From the IMG/VR virus record IMGVR_UViG_3300030103_005593, positions 1-58,023 of that record: 58,023 nucleotides of DNA, one strand, 5' to 3'. A model generated the notes under the pieces. The model saw only the letters and a list, made by a program, of their open reading frames with translations, did no database searches and was not told where the DNA came from. The stretch's first letter is position 1; every line of letters starts with the position of its first letter. This stretch comes from a virus. Made by a program: the position numbers and the translations under genes. Below are positions 13,777 to 27,000 of the stretch, one piece after another.

Positions 13777-14121
13777 ATGAAATTAAGTCAATTAAAATCA
13801 ATTGTAAAAGATGCTGTAAAAGAAGCAATACAAGAAGAAATGAAAGATATTCTTCTTGAAGCAATAAAAGTTCCAAAAACAACTATACAAGAAAACCAAG
13901 TGCAAAAATCTATGCCCCAATCAGATAAAGCTCAACTAAGAGAAAATATGATGAGTGTATTAGATGGAATGAGACCTGGAGCGGATGGAACATTAAATGC
14001 TAATACTTCAAATACACCTTTGGCAGTAAGTGGATTTGGTGATACTACTTCTCCTAATGGTAAATTACCTGAAGGAAATGTTAGTATGGATCAGATAATG
14101 GGTTTAATGAATAAAAGATAA
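13777..14121 (+). CDS. Hypothetical virion-associated protein (114 aa)
   Basis: The N-terminal 40 residues are an amphipathic helix (LSQLKSIVKDAVKEAIQEEM and DILLEAIK). The remainder is Gly/Asn/Ser/Pro-rich and probably extended (GADGTLNANTSNTPLAVSGF). It lies between baseplate genes under a late promoter, four bases before the gp25-like gene. No family recognised. Confidence 0.55.
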   Translation: MKLSQLKSIVKDAVKEAIQEEMKDILLEAIKVPKTTIQENQVQKSMPQSDKAQLRENMMSVLDGMRPGADGTLNANTSNTPLAVSGFGDTTSPNGKLPEGNVSMDQIMGLMNKR

Positions 14122-14125
14122 TTAA

Positions 14126-14533
14126 ATGGCATTTGGAGCAACTAAAATATTCCCCAATGACCAAAGGCCAAGAGTCGCAATTGGTTTTGACCTTCCTTTA
14201 AATGGAGGTGGGGTATTTACTCCAAATTATCAAACAAAAGATGCTATAAAAAGTAATTTAATTAACTATTTTTTAACTAACCCTGGGGAAAGACCTGGTA
14301 ATCCAACATTTGGGGCTGGGTTAAGAGAATTTGTATTTAGTCAAATAGATCAAAAGGATTTTACATTTATAAAAGATGATATTCAAGTAAAATTAACAGC
14401 TTTTTTCCCCAATGTGCTAGTAAAGGAAATATCAGTTTTACCAACAGAAACAGAAAATGAAATTAATATAAACATAACCTATAGTGTAGAAGATACAGGG
14501 ATAAATGATGCACTATCATTAAGCTTTAACTAA
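14126..14533 (+). CDS. 25: Baseplate wedge protein gp25-like
   Basis: A 135-residue protein of the gp25/lysozyme-like wedge family. The diagnostic stretch LINYFLTNPGERPGNPTFGA then GLREFVFSQI is near-canonical (in T4 gp25 and contractile-system homologues, the 'L.T..GER...P.FG..L' motif). The C-terminal strands VLVKEISVLPTETENEININ with ITYSVEDTG complete the fold. The protein bridges the sheath base to the wedge and helps start sheath assembly. It overlaps the gp6-like gene by one base, the usual gp25-gp6 order in T4-like phages. Confidence 0.9.
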   Translation: MAFGATKIFPNDQRPRVAIGFDLPLNGGGVFTPNYQTKDAIKSNLINYFLTNPGERPGNPTFGAGLREFVFSQIDQKDFTFIKDDIQVKLTAFFPNVLVKEISVLPTETENEININITYSVEDTGINDALSLSFN

Positions 14534-16428
14534 TGGCAGTAAGAAGAACAATTAATTATTTAAATAAGGATTTTAGTGATTATAGATCTCAACTTATAGA
14601 TTTTTCACAAACCTATTTTCCTAACACATATACTGATTTTTCCGAAACTTCTCCTGGAATGATGTTTATGGAACAAGCATCTTATGTTGGAGATGTTTTA
14701 TCCTTTTATATAGATAACCAAGTACAAGAAAATTTTGTACAATTTGCTAGACAAACAAGTAATTTATATGATTTATCTTACATGTATGGTTATAAACCAA
14801 AAGTAACAGGATTATCATCAGTTAAATTAGATTTTTATCAATTAATACCTTCAATGCCCTCTTCAAGTGGTGCTGATACTCTTTATGTTCCAAATTATGA
14901 TTATGCCCTTTTTATAGGAGGAAATACTACATCCCAAACAGAAGAAGGAAAATCTTTTGTTATAGAAGATGCCATAGATTTTACAGTATCAAATTCTTTA
15001 GATCCAACAGAAGTTACAATAGCTCAAACAACGGCGGGAGAACCTGATTATTTTTTATTGAAAAAATCAAGAAATGCTTTATCTGGAGAGATAAAATCAG
15101 TAAATTTCCCATTCACAACCCCAACAGAATTTCCAACAGTTGTAATTAGTGACACAAATATTGGTGGTATAATTGATTGCTTTGATACTGATGGTTTCCA
15201 ATGGTATGAAGTAGATTATTTAGGTCAGGAACAAGTATTTACAAATTTAAAAAATACAAATGTTAATGATCCAAATAATTTTTCCGAAAGTGATGATTCT
15301 CCTTACTTACTTCAAACTAAACAAGTACAAAGAAGGTTTAATACTAGATTTTTAAGTAGTACGCAACTGCAACTACAATTTGGATCAGGAAATCCAGCGG
15401 ACACAGATGAAGATATAGTACCCAATCCTATGAATGTTGGTTTAGGTTTACCTTTTGAACGTGATAAATTAACTACAGCATTTAGCCCAACTAATTTTAT
15501 ATTTACAAATACCTATGGTATTGCTCCAAGTAATACTACATTAACTGTAAGATATTTAAGAGGAGGTGGAATTAGTTCTAATGTAGCAGCAAATACTATT
15601 ACTCAATTAAATACTAATTTAAGTAAGTTTTTAAAACAAACTTTAGCTGCAAATACTGCTCAGTATGTTTTTGATTCCCTACAAGTAAATAATCCAAGTG
15701 CCGCTAGTGGGGGTATGGATGGAGATAATGCTGAAGAATTAAGACAAAATTCTATATCACAAATATCAAGTCAATTAAGAAATGTAACTGCTGATGATTA
15801 TCTAGTTAGAGCTTTAAGTATGCCTCCTAAATTTGGTATAATTTCAAAAGCAATAACTCAAAAACCAACAGCCCAACAATCTCAATCAACTTTATGTTTA
15901 TATGTGCTTTCACAAGACTTTAATGGAAATTTAACAACAGCTTCAAATGCCCTAAAACAAAATTTAAAGTCATATATTAATCAATACAGGATGATTGGGG
16001 ATTCTATAGATATAAAAGACGCATTTGTTATTAACATAGGTGTTAATTTTGAAATAATAACCCTTCCTAATTTTAATAATAATCAAGTAATTACAAATTG
16101 TATAGAAAAAATTAAAACATTTTTTAATATAAATAATTGGCAAATAAACCAACCAATAATTTTAAGAGATATAAGTAATTTATTAAATTCAGTTGATGGG
16201 GTACAAACTATAAATAATATAACAATAAATAATAAGGCTGGTACTTCTTCTGGATACTCACAATATGCCTATGATGTAGCTGGAGCTTTACAAAATGGAA
16301 CAATTTTTCCTTCTATTGACCCAATGATATTTGAAGTTAAATACCCAAATGATGATATAATAGGTAGAGTAGTAAGTATTGGACAAGGTGGTGGTAATAC
16401 ATCAAACGGTGGAGGTAGAAATTATTAA
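14533..16428 (+). CDS. 6: Baseplate wedge protein gp6-like
   Basis: A 631-residue protein, close to T4 gp6 in length. The N-terminus INYLNKDFSDYRSQLIDFSQ, then TSPGMMFMEQASYVGDVLSF and YIDNQVQENF, is the characteristic start of gp6/baseplate-J-like wedge proteins. Residues 400-430 (DNAEELRQNSISQISSQLRN then VTADDYLVRAL) are the second conserved block. gp6 dimers form the inner iris of the baseplate. The order gp25-gp6 agrees with T4-like phages. Adjacent genes differ from T4's gp7-gp8-gp10, so the periphery of this baseplate is probably different. Confidence 0.85.
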   Translation: MAVRRTINYLNKDFSDYRSQLIDFSQTYFPNTYTDFSETSPGMMFMEQASYVGDVLSFYIDNQVQENFVQFARQTSNLYDLSYMYGYKPKVTGLSSVKLDFYQLIPSMPSSSGADTLYVPNYDYALFIGGNTTSQTEEGKSFVIEDAIDFTVSNSLDPTEVTIAQTTAGEPDYFLLKKSRNALSGEIKSVNFPFTTPTEFPTVVISDTNIGGIIDCFDTDGFQWYEVDYLGQEQVFTNLKNTNVNDPNNFSESDDSPYLLQTKQVQRRFNTRFLSSTQLQLQFGSGNPADTDEDIVPNPMNVGLGLPFERDKLTTAFSPTNFIFTNTYGIAPSNTTLTVRYLRGGGISSNVAANTITQLNTNLSKFLKQTLAANTAQYVFDSLQVNNPSAASGGMDGDNAEELRQNSISQISSQLRNVTADDYLVRALSMPPKFGIISKAITQKPTAQQSQSTLCLYVLSQDFNGNLTTASNALKQNLKSYINQYRMIGDSIDIKDAFVINIGVNFEIITLPNFNNNQVITNCIEKIKTFFNINNWQINQPIILRDISNLLNSVDGVQTINNITINNKAGTSSGYSQYAYDVAGALQNGTIFPSIDPMIFEVKYPNDDIIGRVVSIGQGGGNTSNGGGRNY

Positions 16429-16439
16429 AATTTAAAAAA

Positions 16440-17591
16440 ATGGCAATATATAAAATTTTCCCACTTCAAGATACAACATTATATTCAGGATATCCTGATA
16501 TGAATACTGGAATAGATGCTATTTTAGAAATATCTAATTCTTATCCTTCTACTGTAGCTAATCCTATAGTAGCTAGACCTCTAATACAATTTGATCAATC
16601 TCAAATTAATAATGTTATAGATACTTTAAATACTGGTTCAACTGCTATTTCTGCTAGTTTAAAAGCATTTATAGCAGATGCAAGTGGGGTAGTAATGCAG
16701 TCTGAAATTTATGCATACCCCGTTTCTGGGTCTTGGAATAATGGTAGTGGAGAATTTTTAGATAATCCTCCTACTATTAATGGTTCAAGTTGGGTATTTA
16801 GAGCAAATAGTGGATCAACCCCTTGGCTATTAGATAATTTTACAGAAAATGTAACTGGTTCATATATAGCTGCCTCACCAGGAGGTGGAAATTGGTATAC
16901 TGCATCTTCGGATACAAGCTTAAATTTAGAATATTCTCAATCCTTTAATTTAAGAACAGAAAAGGATATAAATATGGATGTAACTGATATTGTAAAAACT
17001 TGGTACTCAAGTTCAAATTCAATAGGTGGTACTTATACTTCTATAGAAAATAATGGGTTTATTTTAAAGTGGGAAGATGAGGTTGAATTTAGTACAAACT
17101 TATCAATCCAACCTAAAATGCAATTCTACTCTATTGATACTAATACTATTTATCCCCCACAATTAGAAATTAAATGGAGGGATTTTGATTATACTTCATC
17201 AGGGCTTCAAATTATTGACACACCAGATTTATATCTTGCTATTGATAATAACCCCGGAGTGTTTTATAGTGAAAGTATTAATCAATTTAGAATAAATTGT
17301 AGACCAGAATTTCCAGTTAGAAGATTTTTAACATCTTCAGTGTACACTACAAACCATGCCTTACCATCAGAATCGTATTATGCTATAAAAGATTTAGATA
17401 CAAATGAGTTTGTTATTGATTTTGATAGTGAATTTACCCAAATTAGTTGTGATACAACTGGAAGTTATTTTACAATTTATATGAATGGTTTGGAACCAGA
17501 AAGATATTATGAAATATTAGTTCAAACTACTGTAGATGGTAATACTATAGTAAAAGATGATCAATATTATTTTAAAGTTGTTAATGGTTAA
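16440..17591 (+). CDS. DNRLRE-domain-like tail structural protein
   Basis: A 383-residue beta-rich protein. It opens with IYKIFPLQDTTLYSGYPDMN then TGIDAILEI, matching the start of DNRLRE-type domains (a conserved 'D.tl....p..N.G....L.v' pattern), followed by PLIQFDQSQI and the paired motif SGSWNNGSGEFLDNPP. The last 100 residues (FRINCRPEFPVRRFLTSSVY and beyond) appear to be a second beta domain ending in EPERYYEILVQTTVDG. Similar proteins are found in tail regions of marine phages. Likely a peripheral baseplate or tail protein. Confidence 0.6.
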   Translation: MAIYKIFPLQDTTLYSGYPDMNTGIDAILEISNSYPSTVANPIVARPLIQFDQSQINNVIDTLNTGSTAISASLKAFIADASGVVMQSEIYAYPVSGSWNNGSGEFLDNPPTINGSSWVFRANSGSTPWLLDNFTENVTGSYIAASPGGGNWYTASSDTSLNLEYSQSFNLRTEKDINMDVTDIVKTWYSSSNSIGGTYTSIENNGFILKWEDEVEFSTNLSIQPKMQFYSIDTNTIYPPQLEIKWRDFDYTSSGLQIIDTPDLYLAIDNNPGVFYSESINQFRINCRPEFPVRRFLTSSVYTTNHALPSESYYAIKDLDTNEFVIDFDSEFTQISCDTTGSYFTIYMNGLEPERYYEILVQTTVDGNTIVKDDQYYFKVVNG

Positions 17592-17593
17592 TT

Positions 17594-18061
17594 ATGTCGC
17601 AAACAAGAAATGTTGATTTACAAAAAGAGACTTTTAATAAAGCTCAATATGAACAAGTAATTGATACCACTTTTTCACAATTAGGGGTACCATCAATTAG
17701 TGCAAGTGCTGAGAATCAAATAAGTATTGAAGAATTCTTTGGATATTACAATGAGCTTTTTTATGATATACCCCCAACTGGTGAATCTAATTCACATGAA
17801 TTTTTGGTTAAAAGTAGTGGGGAATATATTAATTTTGATCAAATAGCAGAAGAAATTATAGCATTACAGAACGAAATAACAGGATTAAGAGAAGAATTAC
17901 TAGCAGAACAAATTAAAGTAGTAGAATTAGAATCTGGAATAACATTAGATACAGGGTCATTGAATTTAGGAAACGATACAAGCATTCCTTCTTCGGGTGG
18001 AGGAAATGCAATGATATCCACTTCTAATAGTTCATCTCCTGTATCATCTAATTCCTATTAA
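17594..18061 (+). CDS. Coiled-coil tail protein (155 aa)
   Basis: A short protein between two large tail genes. Residues 85-120 form a coiled coil (FDQIAEEIIALQNEITGLRE then ELLAEQIKVVELES). The C-terminal 30 residues are Ser/Asn/Gly-rich and probably disordered. It could connect the DNRLRE-like protein and the giant protein, or serve in assembly. No family recognised. Confidence 0.6.
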   Translation: MSQTRNVDLQKETFNKAQYEQVIDTTFSQLGVPSISASAENQISIEEFFGYYNELFYDIPPTGESNSHEFLVKSSGEYINFDQIAEEIIALQNEITGLREELLAEQIKVVELESGITLDTGSLNLGNDTSIPSSGGGNAMISTSNSSSPVSSNSY

Positions 18062-18072
18062 TATAAGCATAA

Positions 18073-21000
18073 ATGGAAGAAAAAATTATAATCCAACCAG
18101 TATCTCCAGATACTTTTGAATTTCAAGATTACTCTAATAGTGATCAAGATTTGCTGGTTACCAACCAATTAGATACTGTATTCTCGGGATCTACAGATTA
18201 TATTGAAGCTTACATCTACGATGCTAATAAAAGTCAAATAACTAGTGCTATTCCCTTTACAAATTATAAAGTTGTAGAAGGAAATGTTGTAATTAGTCCA
18301 TCAAACGATTTAGAAAGATTAGGATTTGATCAGGGAGAATATTTTATCTCTTATGAATTTTACAAACCTAGATTAGGATCTACTTTAAACACTAGATATT
18401 ATATTAGTGAAATTAGTTCTGATAGAACAGAAATTAGACTAGATACTACACAAATTGATAATGCTTTAGTAATAAGTTCAAGTTTAGAGTTTATTCAATA
18501 TAGAGATGAAGCTAATTATTTTGTAGATTTTTATCTTAATTTTGGTGATAATCAACAAATTATAGCTAATAATCTAGAAATAGATACGACGGATGAAAAT
18601 AACCCTACATTATTAATTAAATTATATGATCCTCTTCCTAGTGAATTTGATCTAAAAGCACAATGTTCTGTAGTTGAAGAAATCTCTACTCCACAATCAT
18701 ATAATGTAGTTTTTCCACCATTAAATTTTAGTGCAGATGACTTTAATTATATATCAGGTCCAAATTATAATTTATCAGTTACAAATCAATCTGGCACTCC
18801 AGGATTAGATTATTCCTATAATACTTTATTATCTTCTGATATAACAAGTTCTACAACTCAAATTAAAAGTTTATTAAATAAAAAAGAAATAGAAATTAGT
18901 GTTAATTATGAAGATTATAATGATTTTATATATTTTTCTTCTGCATTTACTAGACTTCAAAACTTTTATTATAAAGTAGGACTAATTCAATCTGCTAGTG
19001 CCCAATTAGGAACTTTAACATCAGCAACAACTGGTTCAGTAGTTTATAGTGCTAGTCAAGCATCTTTAACAAATATAATTGATACCACTATTGAAAATTT
19101 TGATGGATATGAATATTTTTTATATTTTAATAGTGGTTCAGATCAATCATACCCTAAATCAAATACTGAACCTCCATTTATTTTATATCCAACAGGAAGT
19201 ACAGAAGTCTTAAATTGGCTAGGATCTACTGTTATTGGTAATGCATATTATGGTGGTCAGGCTCTATCAGCTTCTAACTATGATGAAAATAACCAAAATT
19301 CTTTATATTATGCTATCCCCGAATATTTGAGAAGTGACCCTCAAAATGTTAAATATGAATTATTTGTTGATATGGTGGGCCAACATTATGATAATGTATG
19401 GCTTTATACTAAAAATATTACAACTAGATTTGACGCGGATAATCGTTTAGATTATGGTATAGCAAAGGATATGGTCGCAGATGCTATTAGAGATTTTGGT
19501 GTAAAATTATATTCTAATAACTTTAATACAGATGACTTATATACATCCTTTTTAGGATTAACACCATCAGGTAGTTCTTTCCCATTCCCAAATATGACAG
19601 GATCTATTGGTGGAGTAGTTAATACACCTTCCGGGTTTGAGTATGTAGATTCAACAATATCAGCTTCAAATGATATAATCCCATTGGATGATGTAAATAA
19701 ACGTTTATATAAACGAATTTACCATAATATACCATATTTACTTAAAACTAAAGGTACAATAGCTGGTCTAAGGGCATTAATAACATCATATGGTATCCCT
19801 GATACTATTTTAAGAATAAATGAATTTGGAGGTAAAGATAGAAATAACTCTCAAGATTGGGATTTAAAGCAGGATTTTTATAATTTAGGCTTAAACACAA
19901 CTAGTTCAGGATTTACATCTTCTTTCTCTCTTAATACAGATTGGGGAGCTAATGAAAATTCACCCTCAAGCATTCAATTTAGATTTAAAACAAATGGTAT
20001 CCCCTCATCATCTAATACTCCAACAACCCAATCCATTTTTGAATCTAATTTAAATGTTGGAAGTGGTGGCCCATTAAGTAGAATTGCAATGGGACTTGAT
20101 TATGACGAATCATTGTTAACTACAGGTACATATTCGGGATCAGTTGAAAGTAAATTTAAAGAATACGGTACTTTAAAATTTTGGCCTAACATAAATACAA
20201 ACCCTGAAAATTCGGCATCATTATATCTTCCATTTTGGGATGGTAATTGGTGGTCAGTTCAGGTAGATAGAGATATTAATGTAGGAAATGATGGTGGTTT
20301 TACTTTAAGAGCTGCTAATAATATTGGAGAAAACTTAGGTTTTACTGGTAGTGATACTATTGAAGGTAACGTTACATTATGGGAAAATTCTACTGAAATA
20401 TATTGGTTACCTCAAAATTTCTCTACATTTGCAGGAATTAATTATTTTGCCCTATCTGGTTCATTACAAGAAGTAAGATATTATACAGATGTAATAAGTG
20501 AAAGTGTATTTTATGATTACACAATGAACCCTTATTCATTTGAGGGTAATCAAATTAATAGTGCACCCGACCAATTAGCATTTAGGCTTTCTTTAGGAAG
20601 CTTATTAAACACAGGATCTTTTAATAATTCAATTCATCCTAAAGTAACAGGTTCTTTTATAACAACCTCATCATTTAGTACCAATAGTTCTGCATCTTTT
20701 AATGCAACACCAACATGGTTAAACAATACAGAAGATATATACTCAGACCAAACCCCATCTGGGATAAGGAATAGAGTAACAGATAAAATTCAAATAGAAA
20801 ATTTAATACTCCCAGAAGGAGATACCTTATCTGGATTTAGATCTATACAACAAACTTCTTATGTAAGTGAAAGCTTTACTCCTGATGTTAATTATTTAGA
20901 AGTAGCATATTCACCTCAAAATCAAATTAATGATGATATTATAGGACAATTAGGATATTTTAATATTGGAGATTATATTGGGGATCCAAGACTTATATCA

Positions 21001-24000
21001 TCATCGGATAAAAGTTACCCTGATTTAGATTTATTAAGAGATGCTTATTTTGAAAAGTATATAACTAATTATGATGTAACTGATTTTATTAGATTAATTA
21101 AATTCTTTGATAATTCATTATTTAAAATGATAGAAGATTTTACTCCAGCAAGAACTAGTTTATCATCTGGGGTAGTTATTAAACAACATTTATTAGAAAG
21201 AAACAGACAAAGACCAGCTCAGGTTACTTCTTCTTTAGAACAATATTCTGGATCAGTTAGTAATTTACCAAAAGATTATTCAACTGGTTCTAGTGATTTC
21301 CCACAGTATGATTTTAGTGGTTCATCAATTTATGTTTTTAAAGCCGGCACTGGTGGATCGTTTGAACCATTTAATGGGTTACAAACATACCCCTCTGGTA
21401 CTTTAGGTGATGGTCCTGATAATAGATATTTTTTAACACAAAGTTGGAGTGAATCTATTTCAACATTTGATGGTATAGCACCCTTACCAAGGGTTGACCA
21501 AAGAGAATTTTACAATGGAGAATTTAGTGGATCAAATATACCAGTAGAACTTGAGGATATATGCAGCGCTTATTTCAAAGTAGGGAATACAGTATACACT
21601 TATGTTCCTGTTTTTTGGAGTGCAGATGGTAATAATAATACTCAAACAATAACGGAGCAAGCTTTCTTAGATCCAACAAATCAACCCCCAGCTAAATATG
21701 CTTGGTTTTGGAATGATGGTTCTAATGTATTATATATTAAAATGTCCCTCGAAAGTTATAATGGGGTCATAATATCCAGTTTTATACAAACTGTAGAGTG
21801 GATTATATTTGCATTTACAAATCCTATAGATGCTAATGGTGCTATTTTACAAGGAACCCAAACTTATTATTTAGAAGATGTAGCCCTTCAACCTGAAACT
21901 GCAGCATCAAACCCAGAAAGCGTTGGGTCTGCCTTATGTTACACAATACCAGGTGAATCTTCAACAGCAGTAAGTTCAGCTGATGCTTCTTTTTATGATT
22001 TTAACTTCTCAGCAAGTGGGGATTATCAATGGCATGCAACACAAGATACATCTGCAGATCCAAATCCTGTATTAGACACAGGTATATCAGCATCAGTACC
22101 ACAAGGTTATTTTCCATTAACATCTACTTATCCTACTGAGTCCTTCTTTAGTGGGTGGGCCTCATCTAATTTTTATACTAATGGTACTTATAATGCTTTT
22201 AGTGGGATATTAAGTGATCCATTAAATAATTTTAACACTGGATCTCACGAAGTAGATAATACAGATACTACATTGGTATCAGGAATTGACCCTCAAAGTA
22301 ACCATCCATGGTTTATGAATGCATCTCCAGAGGGAGAAAACCAAAGTTGGATAAAAATACCATCAGAATCATTTTTAGATTATGCAAATATACCAGATTC
22401 ATCAGTAGGTCCTGTTGCTACAAATAATTATTTTAATATAGCATGGACAAGTGCAAGTTCAGTAGAACCACAAGCGGTTCAAGGAGTTAATTACTATTAT
22501 AATGCCAGTAATAATGCTATCTATATGTCTGGTTCAGAATTTCAAAATGAATTAAAATTTCTAAACCCTTTATATTCTAGTAGTTTAGTACATAAAATTA
22601 GTGGAACTGATCAACTTGGAACATCTGGAACATCTTATACTCCCCCAGGACAAAGTAACTTATCTATTCCAATAGACCCATCAAGAGGTCAAGAATTATG
22701 GGTTTATAGAGGTGAATCAAGTGCTAATGTTGCAGATTCAAACACTTATAGATATAATAGATATATTCATAGACCTTTTAAAATATACTACTTAACAGAA
22801 ACAGGATCGGGTATACCAGGAATACCCTACAATTTATATGATCCAATGACATATGAAGGGATAGATAGTTCAACAGCAGGTTTACAATCAATTGATGCAG
22901 TTGTCCCTCCTTATTATGATAACCAAAATGTTTCCTTTGCCACAATGTTAGGAACACAAGGTGACATATCATTTAATGCTCCAACTTACGCACGACCCTT
23001 AAATGATACCGCAACATTACCTTCACTAGGAGCAGTTTCTGGTAGTTTTGAAATATTTAATGAAGCTAGACAAGTTAGACCTTTTATATTTACTACATAT
23101 AGAAATAACCCATCAACATCAGGTCCTAATCCAGCAAGAGGTAGTGGCTCATTTGTAGCAATTTCCCAATCAGATGGTACTCCATTCGCTTTATTAAGAA
23201 TGTACCAAAACCAAACTCCAAACTTACCATCAGCTACAACAACACCATTTCTTGTAACATGTAATAATACTCAAGGAGCTCCTTTTTGTGCTGTCATTTA
23301 TTATGGTTTGAATGATGAGGTAACCACACAATTATTAAATGCTGGGCAAAGTGCAGTTATTTGTGGAGATAGTTCTAGAACTTCTAATTCAAATAGTCCA
23401 AATTATGTTCTTACACCCTCTAGTATTGGAACCATAGCAGTATCAACAAATTTAAATGGCAACGCAGACCCATGTATAAACTTAGACCCAAGTGGAGGTG
23501 GAGGTATAGGTGGGAATCAAAATAGTTCAGTTGGGAAAAATCAAATTCCTTATTTTTATACCTTTAATGCATCAGGTCCTAGTGTTGGAAATCAAGCACT
23601 TCAAGAATATCAAATACCATATGGAGAATTTTTTAATGGAGAAAATACATCTTCACTTAGTTTAACAACAGGAACACAACCTGGGGGCGGGGATGATGAT
23701 ACAGAAATAGTATTCCCAGAAGGAGGTTATATCTTTACAATGAGTGCCTTTGATGATACAACTTTTACAAATGGTAGAACTGAATTTGGGTTATGGACTA
23801 CTTATGGTGATTATGTTAGATATGATTTTGATAACCAAGCAGGATCAAATGCCAACCCAGTTACAATAGATTATATAGATAATCAGTATCAAAATACTTC
23901 TGTTGATGTTTATAATGTTGCACTTGAAGAATTTGATAAATCCTCAAATGTTGGAAGTGCTAATAATTCTAACACAGGTACGGGTAATACTGATTCTATA

Positions 24001-27000
24001 TCCTATCCAAAAATATTTGTTAATGAAGAAGGTGGTAGTGCTTCATCTGGATTAGGATATATTAGATTTAATGTAGTAGCAGGAGGTGAATTAAATATTA
24101 ATGTATCTAAAAATAAAAATGCATTTGTTACTGTTAAAATATTTGTAGGGGATGATCAAACAGCCACAGGCAGTACACCCTCAGGTATGACTCAAATTGC
24201 TGAATTACCATCATCTTTTACAGTCTCTACTACAGGACCAACTAATTTTACCTCTACAGTAACTAACACACAACAAGTGATGGTTCTAGTATCAACAAAT
24301 CAAGATGTTGATAACTGGGGTCAAATAAATGCTTTATTTATTAATCTACCTTCTCCTTCAGTAATAGCTAATATGGGGTCTCCTGAAGCACAACCATCAT
24401 TTACAGATCCTTTTGTTATAACGGGATCAATATCAGAAAAATATGCTAATGGAGTAGAGGTACCTGGGTCATTTGCTACTAAAGTAACAGAAGCTTATAT
24501 TCTTTATACATCTTCATTATCTTCAAGTTTAGCTGGGGCTTATGTATTTGATGTAACTCCAACATTTGGTATATTACATGTCACAGCTTCAGTAGTAGTT
24601 AGTTCATTTACAGATACACAAGCAGCCCTTTATGGAAATGCAATTTATGGTTCATCGGAATACGGAGGAGGAAACTCAGGAGGAGGTACTACTTGGACAA
24701 CAGCTTCACTAATATTATATACAGGCTCTGCTAATAATTTCCCTAACGAAATGCCTCAAATAGGTGGTGATATTTTTGCTATAACAAGTTCTCATAGTAC
24801 AACTCATAATACAGGTGAAAGAATAACATTAATGACTACAATTTCACCGGGAGAATTAGCATACAATGATGTAATAAAAATGGCTCTAAGAGTAGGAAGT
24901 GGTTCGGATGCCTCCTCAGTAGTACAAAATTCATTAATTGTAACAGAATATAGTATGAGTTTTTCTTCATCGATAGATGCATCTGTAGACCCATCTATAC
25001 CAACTATTTTTAGTGATGATCAAAACTTTAACTATGCATATGATTGTCAACCTTTATTAAATAACTATAGTGCTGCAAGAATTAATAATAGATTACAAAA
25101 TGTAGATTATACAACGGGGTTAGTAATTCCAACTAACTGGCAACAAGTTATAGATTTTTCAGCATCAAGAGCATCAGTTCCAGAATCTAATTATAGTAAA
25201 ACTAATATAATTAATGGTAGATATGATGGTTCTAATATTACATCTCAAAAATATAATATTTGGACACCTGGTGATGCTGGTGGATTTGGTAAGTTACCAT
25301 CTATTGATGTAAATAAGACACATTTAGCTTATTTTAACACTGTATATGATGGTTATCCATTATTAAATAATAAAACTTTATATAATGTTCAATATCTAAT
25401 AGACCAGGAGGGCCAAGCAACCCAACCAAAACTATCGGATATAACCTTCTTTGACGTTCAAGGTACATTTGAACCTTTACCAGAATGGAATGGGGATGAA
25501 TTTGAGTATGTAAATAATGCCATTATATCATTAGCGGGTGATGCTAAAGAACAACTATTCCCACTTCAGGGAGAGTTTCCATTTTATAAAACACAAGCAA
25601 GACCAGAACCTGTTTTATATTCTCAAAAATCAGGTATTTTCCCAGTCAATAAAAATGCTACTGAACCACAAGGTATAGAATTAGTAGGTAATCAACCTAT
25701 TGATGCTAATATTGTACCTAATTTTAATAATTATACTTTTGAAGCTTTTGGTGAAACAGAAATATTTACCTCAACTAGAAATATTAATTCAACAACTCAA
25801 ATCTTAGAATCTAAAACACCAGTTCAGGATGGTGATGGACTTCCAGTTGGTGGACAAAATAATATTACAGCCTCGGCAGCAAACACAGGAACTTCTTTAC
25901 CTATATATCAAAATGATAAAAATGTTGATGAAGCTGGATTTACAACAATACCAATCTTAGATGGAGGAAGTGGATTTGCCGTAGACAATACACAAGGTTT
26001 AGGTAATAATACATCTCAGGCATATGATTTAGACTTTGAATTTTTTGTAGATTCGGACCCAACAGATACTAGGTTAAGAACAAGAGATCATGAAGGTGGC
26101 TGGAAAGGACATAGTCCCATTGATAGTCCTTTGATTGGAGAATTTGAACTAAGATTCCAAAGAAGGAATTTTAATGCTAGTACTGATGCAGAAGTAGGTT
26201 GGGGTTCACAAGCAATTAAAGGTGTAAAGGTAGAAATAATTGAATATTTTAGTTCAACTAACGCAGCAGGAACAAATTTCTTAGTTATAGATTATAATAG
26301 TGTAGGAGCCTCTTATATATCTACACAACAAAGTAATGGTCTTGTTCAAGTAAATTTCCACACTGATACAATTCGAGATGCTTATCAAAATGCAGGATAT
26401 GCAAGTCCAATAAAACAAAGACTTAAAATATCAGGAAAACATTCAACTACCTCTACAGGTTTTGGTGGGGGAAATAGACCTATAAGACAGGGTGACCAGT
26501 TTAGAGTAAGATATAATGGTAATATAATTACCAATACAAGTGGAAATGGCCCAGTATTTTTCCCACAAGGAATTCAATCATTTACAGGAGGTAGAATATT
26601 AATGCAGGGTCAAAATTCAAACCCTGTTACTGCAGCAACTGCTTCATTTTGGGATTTTTCTGGAAGTGGAACCTCTCAAGCGGGTAATGTATTACATTGT
26701 GTAAGTCCCCAATTAAATAAAGCATATGCTAGAGATTTTGTACAAAAAGATTTAATATATACTGCTAGTTTTAATAAAGACTTCCCAGGTGGTAGAGAAC
26801 CTTTTTATACAACAATGCCCCCTGTTACATTACCTTGGGAATTACAAATAAATGATGAAATTAGATTTGATAATAATGAGGATAATGCTTATAAAATAAT
26901 AAACATTATACCACCTAGCGAAAATAATGATCCTAATTTAACGAGTAGTGATAATTTAACCCCATCTCTTGTAATAGAATTAGATGGCTCTGTACCTATA